Positions 14,144 through 18,055 of a stretch of 18,055 nt of DNA are shown piece after piece; positions within the stretch are counted from its first letter, which is position 1; every line of letters begins with the position of its first letter. The notes under the pieces were generated by a model that worked only from the letters and a program-made list of their open reading frames with translations, ran no database searches and was not told the DNA's origin. Location of the stretch: assembly GCA_018991295.1 (NCBI GenBank), contig JAGKSZ010000014.1, positions 1 to 18,055 of the forward strand. The letters are read 5' to 3'. The position numbers were made by a program, and so were the translations under genes. This stretch comes from Porphyrobacter sp. GTDB lineage: Bacteria; Pseudomonadota; Alphaproteobacteria; Sphingomonadales; Sphingomonadaceae.

Positions 14144-14548
14144 TCAATCCCGGTCGACGGGAGCTGCTCTCCAGGCTGCTATGGCATCGATGATCTTTGC
14201 CGTGAACCGCGGTGGGAGTCGTCCGGCAATGTACCCGGGCTGCTTCATCAGGGGTCTGATGTCGAACCCGGGCCAGGTGAACCGATTGAACTCCGAAATG
14301 ACGATGGCGCTGCCAGGAGCGAGCCCGGCTGTGCGCGCAATCTCATCGGGGATCACGATGGCGTTCTTGCGCCCCTCGCCCTTGGTCGTGATCGCGGCGA
14401 CCAGATAGCGTGCCCCCTCCACACCCACGACGGCGACAAAGCGTTCCTTGACGCCTTCGTCGCGGCCTTGGCGCTGCTCTTCCTCGAAGAGGTAGACGTA
14501 TCGGAGGATATGGCCTGCGGCGGGGCGGTCAGTCTTCCCAGCGGTCAT
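14144..14548 (-). CDS. Type II toxin, PemK/MazF-like (alphaproteobacterial 'growth inhibitor PemK' type)
   Basis: A 134-residue protein resembling the PemK-like growth inhibitors of alphaproteobacteria, a divergent MazF/PemK-fold group expected to cleave RNA. Recognisable parts are ILRYVYLFEEEQRQGRDEGV (residues about 14-33), KERFVAVVGV, a central segment VAAITTK, and the signature SEFNRFTWPGFDIRPL (about 85-100), followed by GYIAGRLPPRFTAKIID. The start ATG 14548 overlaps the end of the antitoxin gene by 20 bases, which is typical of coupled toxin-antitoxin pairs; a further upstream start (14578) is possible but less likely. Catalytic residues of this subgroup are not well enough known to me to state activity. 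Toxins of this subgroup usually pair with other antitoxin types, so the Phd partner should be noted. Confidence 0.8.
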   Translation of the reverse strand: MTAGKTDRPAAGHILRYVYLFEEEQRQGRDEGVKERFVAVVGVEGARYLVAAITTKGEGRKNAIVIPDEIARTAGLAPGSAIVISEFNRFTWPGFDIRPLMKQPGYIAGRLPPRFTAKIIDAIAAWRAAPVDRD

Positions 14549-14831
14549 TGGCGAGTTCGCTGTCCGAAGGCCGTGCATTGGCGAAAGCTTGGCGGTCGGC
14601 TTCAGTCATGTCGGACGAAGCGACAGCTTCGATATTCATGTGATCTGCGATCATACCGCGCGCCGCCTGTTCAAGATGCCGGAAATATTCGCTATCTGCG
14701 ATCACATGCCGCTCGCGGCCATGGCTGGTGAGGACGACCGGCTGCTTGGTCGCAAGGTCGAGGAACTCGCCGGTGTTGTTGTGAAACCGGGTCAGGGGAA
14801 TCCTGGGGTGCTCATTGGCCGTCGCTGGCAT
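14529..14831 (-). CDS. Type II antitoxin, Phd/YefM-like
   Basis: A 100-residue protein with a Phd/YefM-type N-terminal DNA-binding half: IPLTRFHNNTGEFLDLA, then PVVLTSHGRERHVIADSEYF (about 31-50), the family pattern of hydrophobic strand, basic turn and YF. The C-terminal half is acidic and likely binds and neutralises the toxin. The start is ATG 14831, preceded by AGGAG at eight bases. It is the first gene of the pair and overlaps the PemK-like toxin gene by 20 bases. Tandem 12-base repeats 22-51 bases upstream are likely operators, giving the usual autoregulation. Confidence 0.83.
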   Translation of the reverse strand: MPATANEHPRIPLTRFHNNTGEFLDLATKQPVVLTSHGRERHVIADSEYFRHLEQAARGMIADHMNIEAVASSDMTEADRQAFANARPSDSELANDRWED

Positions 14832-14852
14832 GGTGGTATCTCCTCGCGGCAC

Positions 14853-14882
14853 CCAAAATAGCAATTATTGCCAAAATAGCAA
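14853..14882 (-). promoter_or_regulatory. Tandem direct repeat upstream of the antitoxin gene (likely operator/promoter)
   Basis: The 12-base unit CCAAAATAGCAA (plus strand) occurs twice, 14853-14864 and 14871-14882, with a six-base spacer and so an 18-base period. Read on the minus strand it is TTGCTATTTTGG twice, AT-rich within GC-rich surroundings, and lies where the promoter of the antitoxin gene is expected. The TATTTT core could serve as a -10 element. Two identical sites fit cooperative binding by the antitoxin dimer or the toxin-antitoxin complex. Confidence 0.65.
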
Positions 14883-14907
14883 GATTTCTGCGACGACGAT
14901 TGCCGCG

Positions 14908-15279
14908 CTAGCCTTCCACCTCTGTCGCCGGCAGCTCCGGCAATAATGGGACGAGGCCCGCATCAATCGCAAAGCCCAGAGTCCTTGCGAGGCGGCAGGC
15001 TCGAGCGATTGACCCGTCTGGAACATCGAGCGCCTTTTCAATGTGCCCAAGGGTTTCGCCAGCGCCGGGCTCACAGACCGCGTGAAGCTTGCCCGGCTCT
15101 GCGGTGATGGCAAAGGGCCAGGTCATCGCGACACCGACAACCCCTTCATCGAGAATGAGGAGAGTATCGCCAGCAGCGATAGTCTCGTCGATCTGCACGG
15201 CGTCGTAGGCATTGCCCGTCGAGGCGAGCGCATGGATCCGCCAGGCGCTGAAGGCGAAGCGCTCGCTATCCGTCAGCAT
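14908..15279 (-). CDS. Hypothetical protein, second gene of a two-gene operon
   Basis: I do not recognise this 123-residue protein. It begins MLTDSERFAFSAWRIHALAS, is acidic, and contains mixed alpha/beta sequence (AAGDTLLILDEGVVGVAM, then PGKLHAVCEPGAGETLGH). There is no signal peptide or membrane segment. Its ATG has AAGGGGG about six bases upstream and the start overlaps the stop of the preceding gene by seven bases, so the two are very likely translated together. The stop lies 25 bases before the second copy of the antitoxin operator repeat, but the two units use the same strand, so read-through into the toxin-antitoxin genes is possible. Confidence 0.75.
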   Translation of the reverse strand: MLTDSERFAFSAWRIHALASTGNAYDAVQIDETIAAGDTLLILDEGVVGVAMTWPFAITAEPGKLHAVCEPGAGETLGHIEKALDVPDGSIARACRLARTLGFAIDAGLVPLLPELPATEVEG

Positions 15280-15788
15280 GGCAGGCCCCCTTCAGAAAAG
15301 GCGCGCTGCGCCGCTTCCGGAAAGGCTGCGGTGAGGTTCCGGTGGAGCGGCCCGGAGGACTCCGGAAAGAATGCGCCCGTGCTGCTCGGCCGTGTGATCC
15401 GCAGCGCGCTTGCGACGGCATCCACGACGAAACCCGCAAGCTGATTGCTGGCTGTCAGCTTGCCGAATTCAGGCGGTGCAAACCCGGCCTGATGCCAGAA
15501 GGCGATGCCGGTCTCGAGGGTCTCGAGATAGCTGGCATGGCTGCCGTCGTCTTGGTCATTGTCGATGCTCGCCTCGACTGTCCGGTAGGTCCCGAAATCA
15601 TGAGCGTTAGCCTTGATCCGCAGGGTGATTCCGGCGAGCGGAGGCCCAGCCACCGCGATCAGCGCAGCCCTGTAGAGCATGGCTTCCGCGGTATTCACGA
15701 GGTCGAAATTGGGGGTGTGGCCGATCTGCGCGCAGTCTTCGTTCCACGGAGGCCCGCCAAGATCGAGAGTCCAGTTTGTGTGTGCCAT
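15273..15788 (-). CDS. Hypothetical protein, first gene of a two-gene operon
   Basis: I do not recognise this 171-residue protein. It starts MAHTNWTLDLGGPPWNEDCA, with a very strong ribosome site AAAGGAGG five bases before ATG. Features seen are the segment QIGHTPNFDLVNTAEAMLYR, then a hydrophobic stretch LIAVAGPPLAGITLRIKAN, and GTYRTVEASIDNDQD, with GIAFWHQAGFAPPEFGKL further on. It is probably soluble. The overlap of seven bases with the next gene and the shared strand indicate an operon of two partners. The position between DUF736 and a toxin-antitoxin pair suggests an accessory gene of a plasmid-like backbone; no biochemical role can be given. Confidence 0.78.
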   Translation of the reverse strand: MAHTNWTLDLGGPPWNEDCAQIGHTPNFDLVNTAEAMLYRAALIAVAGPPLAGITLRIKANAHDFGTYRTVEASIDNDQDDGSHASYLETLETGIAFWHQAGFAPPEFGKLTASNQLAGFVVDAVASALRITRPSSTGAFFPESSGPLHRNLTAAFPEAAQRAFSEGGLPC

Positions 15789-15878
15789 TCAAGCCTCCTT
15801 TGCCTGAACGGCACCTCCCCCTTCCCTCTCGCAGGCCGTCTTCACCCGGCAGATCTGTGGAGCCCGACAGCAAGCTGC

Positions 15879-15920
15879 AAAAGAAAAGGCCCGCCCGCGA
15901 CACATGCGCGGACGGGCCTT
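15879..15920 (-). terminator. Strong intrinsic terminator downstream of the DUF736 gene
   Basis: On the minus strand AAGGCCCGTCCGCG pairs with CGCGGGCGGGCCTT (one U-G pair) around a seven-base loop, and is followed by TTCTTTT. It lies 52 bases beyond the DUF736 stop and should end that transcript before the two-gene operon. Confidence 0.88.
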
Positions 15921-15926
15921 CCTAGT

Positions 15927-15956
15927 GTGACCGGCGCGGGTCGCGGCGCCGGTCAC
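15927..15956. repeat. Perfect 11-bp inverted repeat just after the DUF736 stop
   Basis: GTGACCGGCGC and GCGCCGGTCAC pair perfectly around an eight-base loop (gggtcgcg). It lies between the DUF736 stop and the intrinsic terminator, six bases from the latter, so the mRNA end would carry two consecutive strong hairpins. It may protect the 3' end, assist termination or bind a protein. Confidence 0.65.
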
Positions 15957-15971
15957 GGGGGCTGATGACAA

Positions 15972-16478
15972 TCAGGCATCAACGCTTTCGCGGGCCTTGG
16001 TCCTGGCTGCAGGCTTGGGCGCGGTGCTCTCGCCCAGACCGTCGCCGGTGGCAGGGGCGCTGTCAACGCCGCGGTCGCTGACCGGTTCGTCACCGGTCGC
16101 GGTGAGCGGCGGCAGAGCGCCTTCGCTCTCGCTGCCGAAGCCGTCGAGCGATGCCTTGGGCTTCGAACGCCGCCAGGCGACGTTGAAGCTGCCGTCGTTC
16201 TGCTGGAACATGGCGACCGGGATCGGCGCCGAAAGGCTGGGATCGTCGATCTGGCCCGACAGGAAGCACTCGCCGGTCTCGTTCGACGAGTATTCCCACA
16301 GCGCGCCGATCTTGACCCAGCTGCGGCGGTCCCCCGAGAGCGCCATGAGGTCGAACTTGGGTGCCCGCTCGTTGGTGGATTCGAAGGCCCGCAAAGCGAC
16401 CGTCGCGCTGAAGGTCAGGGTGGTGATGCGGCCGATGTGAACGCCTTCTGCGTTGGCCTTGAGAGTGCCGATGTTCAT
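15972..16478 (-). CDS. DUF736 family protein
   Basis: A 168-residue protein of the DUF736 family, common on alphaproteobacterial plasmids and ICEs; its molecular role is unknown. The family core covers about residues 1-110: MNIGTLKANAEGVHIGRITT, then APKFDLMALSGDRRSWVKIG, then CFLSGQIDDPSLSAPIPVAM and DGSFNVAWRRSKP. The last 55-60 residues are low-complexity, rich in Ala, Pro, Ser, Asp and Gly, and probably disordered; many family members end near residue 100-110, so this is an extended form. The start is ATG 16478 with AGGAG nine bases upstream; an upstream extension of the frame (to 16577) is Arg/Gly-rich and unlikely. Two strong hairpins follow the gene, so it forms its own transcription unit or ends one. 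Confidence 0.88.
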   Translation of the reverse strand: MNIGTLKANAEGVHIGRITTLTFSATVALRAFESTNERAPKFDLMALSGDRRSWVKIGALWEYSSNETGECFLSGQIDDPSLSAPIPVAMFQQNDGSFNVAWRRSKPKASLDGFGSESEGALPPLTATGDEPVSDRGVDSAPATGDGLGESTAPKPAARTKARESVDA

Positions 16479-16544
16479 GTCGAAGTTCTCCTGATGCTGT
16501 CCGAACCCCTTGTCCGGAACACCTTCTCCCATCCCCCCTCTCCT

Positions 16545-16561
16545 CCGGGCCCTTGGCCCGG
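16545..16561. repeat. Perfect GC-rich hairpin between RES and DUF736 genes
   Basis: CCGGGCC-CTT-GGCCCGG is a perfect seven-base stem with a three-base loop. Together with GGCCCC-AA-GGGGCC at 16601-16614 it could terminate the Xre-RES transcript, although neither has a clear T-run on the minus strand. Confidence 0.45.
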
Positions 16562-16600
16562 CCCGTGCGCCAGCCACCGCAGGCGCGCGTCAATCCGCAA

Positions 16601-16614
16601 GGCCCCAAGGGGCC
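16601..16614 (-). terminator. Possible terminator of the Xre-RES operon
   Basis: GGCCCCTTGGGGCC on the minus strand is a perfect palindrome 52 bases beyond the RES stop, followed by TTGCGG. The two-base centre means at most a shorter effective stem, and the T-run is poor, so this is tentative. Confidence 0.3.
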
Positions 16615-16666
16615 GCCGCGTGCCGCTTCATAAGATCTTGAGCGCATGCGAAGTGCCGGGAGCGCC

Positions 16667-17167
16667 TCAGCGCCAGGAATCGCGATTTTTCGGGAGTAGG
16701 CCGTGCTTGTCTTCGGCAACGACACTTGCTCCGCCGGTTTCGTTCCAGTGCCACAGGACGAGGTTGTGCCCCGCGGCTTGCGTTGACTGGTAGATCAACC
16801 CGTCAAAGCCTGCAGCAATGAGCTGCTCGGCTGCTTGCTGGGTGGGCGAGAGCAGTTCTGCAAACTGCGGACCCCACCAGGGCTGGCTCATGAGATTGTC
16901 TGCCAGAGCATGCTTTTTGCGGAAGTTTGCGTCGGCATAGTCAGCAATCATGCCGCCTGAGACCTGATAACGCACCAGCGTGATGGGAATGAAATCGAGA
17001 ATTTGCTGATTGGCTTCTTTCACCGCCGTCAGCGGATCGAAAGAGAGGTAAAGCGCAGGCCTGCCGCGCGCATTCCACCTCCCACCGTTCTTTGCGGCAC
17101 CTGCGCCGCTGGTGGGCAAGGACGCCCACTCGGGCGTATGAGCCCGGTAACAAATCGCCGGTTCCAT
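16667..17167 (-). CDS. RES-domain toxin (type II)
   Basis: A 166-residue RES-domain protein; characterised family members destroy NAD+ in the cytoplasm. It opens ICYRAHTPEWASLPTSGAGA and GGRWNARGRPALYLSFDPLT, then VKEANQQILDF. The conserved residues named in the family are present: Arg about 30 (with Arg 8), Glu about 51 and Ser about 128 (DGLIYQST), with Asn about 135 shortly after (GHNLVLWHW). It thus looks intact. The ATG 17167 lies nine bases after the stop of the antitoxin gene, with AAAGATGG as a weak upstream ribosome site, so coupled translation is likely. The order, antitoxin then toxin, is usual for this pair. Confidence 0.9.
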   Translation of the reverse strand: MEPAICYRAHTPEWASLPTSGAGAAKNGGRWNARGRPALYLSFDPLTAVKEANQQILDFIPITLVRYQVSGGMIADYADANFRKKHALADNLMSQPWWGPQFAELLSPTQQAAEQLIAAGFDGLIYQSTQAAGHNLVLWHWNETGGASVVAEDKHGLLPKNRDSWR

Positions 17168-17176
17168 CTTTTCGGG

Positions 17177-17533
17177 TCAGGCGTAGACGCCGTTATACAC
17201 ATTCTCGAGGTGCCCGTGGACCCAGGCGATATTGCCATCCTTGACGTGCTCCATCGCCGTCTTGGTTCCCATCGAGACAATCGGTGTGTATTTGAACCAT
17301 ACTACGGCGCGTTCAAGCGATCCGGCAATTTCGGTGGCATGGGTCAGGAGGCGCACCAGCGGAAGCACGGCTTCGCGTCCTTTCTTGCCGAGCGGCTCGG
17401 CCGCCAGCGTATTGCGGCTCACACCGACCAGCTCGGCCAGCTCGGAAACCGGAATGTGCAGCTGCTCAGCAAGCGCACGCGGATCAATCGATCCGCTGTC
17501 GGTCACCAATCGGTTCTGAGCTTGGGGTATCAT
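17177..17533 (-). CDS. Xre/MbcA/ParS-type antitoxin (DUF2384) of the RES toxin
   Basis: A 118-residue antitoxin paired with the RES toxin. The N-terminal part carries a helix-turn-helix-like segment (RALAEQLHIPVSELAELVGV, about 19-38) and the C-terminal part (about 60-118) is the toxin-binding DUF2384-type domain. It includes AVVWFKYTPIVSMGTKTAME, an extended version of the usual W-x-x-x-P...G-x-T/P-x-E pattern, and the family ending NVYNGVYA. The start is ATG 17533 with AAGGAG about seven bases upstream; an alternative start 30 bases further upstream is possible. A short palindrome lies in the putative promoter, fitting autoregulation. Confidence 0.88.
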   Translation of the reverse strand: MIPQAQNRLVTDSGSIDPRALAEQLHIPVSELAELVGVSRNTLAAEPLGKKGREAVLPLVRLLTHATEIAGSLERAVVWFKYTPIVSMGTKTAMEHVKDGNIAWVHGHLENVYNGVYA

Positions 17534-17554
17534 CACAGGTCTCCTTGAACCGAT

Positions 17555-17585
17555 ATAGTGCATTGCTTGCACGAAATCCAGTCAA
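17555..17585 (-). promoter_or_regulatory. Candidate promoter and operator of the Xre-RES operon
   Basis: On the minus strand TTGACT (17585-17580) is followed 19 bases later by CACTAT (17560-17555), a plausible -35/-10 pair though slightly wide. Between and overlapping them is the palindrome GTGCA-TTGCT-TGCAC (17558-17572). A repressor bound there would block the promoter, as expected for an autoregulated antitoxin. The -10 element ends 21 bases before the antitoxin start codon. Confidence 0.45.
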
Positions 17586-17608
17586 ACCGCTTCGACATTG
17601 GCCGTGCC

Positions 17609-17959
17609 CTATACTTCGTGCCCGTGCGACTTTGTCATCTTTCCGAGACGCGCCATGAACGCCTTGGCTTCGATCTGATTGGGCCCGTCGCGTGTGGCAA
17701 GGCATGCCATCCTGTCGATCTCGAGCTGTGCGGCAAGCCCGCCCTCGATATGGCAATAGGGTTCGAGCACGCGGATTGCGTCAACCGCGCGGGGAAGCTC
17801 GCCGAAGGCGGTTCCGACCCATACGAGTTCGATCTCCTCTCCGTCTTCGTCAGGGGCGCTCAGAACCTGCGCAAAATAGGTCTGAAGCGGTCGGTCCCAG
17901 CCAACATAGGCACTTGCCGCAGCAACCCCGTCACGAAGCGGTACTTTGTGTCTGCTCAT
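17609..17959 (-). CDS. Hypothetical protein, plasmid/ICE-type
   Basis: I do not recognise a named family for this 116-residue acidic protein. It starts MSRHKVPLRDGVAAASAYVG, continues WDRPLQTYFAQVL and EIELVWVGTAFGELPRAVDA, and ends with a helical segment including LAAQLEIDRMACLATRDGP. There is no signal or membrane segment. The ATG 17959 is preceded by GGAGGT about nine bases upstream, a strong site. Proteins starting in this way are, as I recall, found among accessory genes of alphaproteobacterial plasmids and ICEs, which fits the neighbourhood. The stop is 76 bases before the antitoxin start, with a separate promoter candidate between. Confidence 0.72.
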   Translation of the reverse strand: MSRHKVPLRDGVAAASAYVGWDRPLQTYFAQVLSAPDEDGEEIELVWVGTAFGELPRAVDAIRVLEPYCHIEGGLAAQLEIDRMACLATRDGPNQIEAKAFMARLGKMTKSHGHEV

Positions 17960-18055
17960 GCTCTTTTTACCTCCACATCAGGTTGGGGCGGCTGCCGTGT
18001 GACGCAGCGATATGCCTGTTCCTCACAATGATCAGTAGTCCGCTGGCCGCATCAG

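Larger units (their letters stand above)
7597..18055. mobile_element. Putative integrative element / genomic island inserted at tRNA-Gly, partial
   Basis: A tRNA gene followed in the same orientation by a P4-type integrase is the standard left end of integrative elements. The distal part of the window (from 13339) carries genes typical of plasmid and ICE backbones in alphaproteobacteria: an SSB-like protein, DUF736, two toxin-antitoxin pairs and several small unknowns on one strand. I did not find a second copy of the tRNA 3' end (GAGGGTTCGATTCCC), so the right boundary is probably beyond the window. No relaxase, T4SS or replication gene is visible, so whether it is an ICE, an IME or a decayed island cannot be decided. 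The SulP-to-cold-shock operon may be cargo or may be older chromosome. Confidence 0.6.

Noticed and set aside
14853..14882. Two-unit repeat considered as a CRISPR or iteron array
   Set aside because: Only two copies of 12 bases are present, no cas or rep gene is nearby, and the position suits an antitoxin operator.

Overview
The window is high-GC bacterial DNA that fits an alphaproteobacterium, most probably Sphingomonadales (an Erythrobacteraceae or Sphingomonadaceae relative). Support comes from the protein sequences, the PemK-type toxin with a WPGFDIRP motif, a DUF736 gene, and one GTTC-N7-GTTC site that matches the alphaproteobacterial form of the LexA box. The genus is inference; no rRNA is present.

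Bases 1-7399 are ordinary chromosome devoted to glycogen and alpha-glucan metabolism. On the minus strand lie glgP (phosphorylase), glgB (branching enzyme) and the first part of glgC (ADP-glucose pyrophosphorylase, cut by the window edge). They are tightly packed: glgP and glgB overlap by 4 bases, and glgC follows 35 bases later. malQ (4-alpha-glucanotransferase) is transcribed divergently from a shared 223-base gap. Together they make, branch, degrade and recycle alpha-1,4-glucans.

A tRNA-Gly(CCC) gene at 7523-7596 is followed in the same direction by a P4-type tyrosine-recombinase integrase (7799-9028), the usual layout of a genomic island or integrative element inserted in a tRNA 3' end. 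The opposite att copy was not found in the window, so the element probably continues beyond base 18055. After a 699-base stretch without a credible gene (possibly decayed sequence) comes a compact plus-strand operon, 9728-12635: a SulP anion transporter with a STAS domain, a tandem universal stress protein, a short TraR/DksA zinc-finger protein and a cold-shock-domain protein. Adjacent genes overlap or nearly abut. It looks like a stress or anion-handling cargo module, though it could be ancestral chromosome.

Bases 12636-13259 hold a run of inverted repeats, then a candidate SOS box 10 bases upstream of a 73-residue two-cysteine-pair protein. From 13339 onward all genes lie on the minus strand and have a plasmid/ICE flavour: a short SSB without the acidic tail, a Phd-PemK toxin-antitoxin pair with tandem 12-base operator-like repeats, a two-gene operon of unknown function, a DUF736 protein with a strong terminator, an Xre-RES toxin-antitoxin pair, and another unknown small protein.

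The most interesting points are the SOS-box/zinc-protein unit, the sulP-usp-traR-csp operon, the operator repeats of the Phd-PemK pair, and the unknown two-gene operon at 14908-15788.
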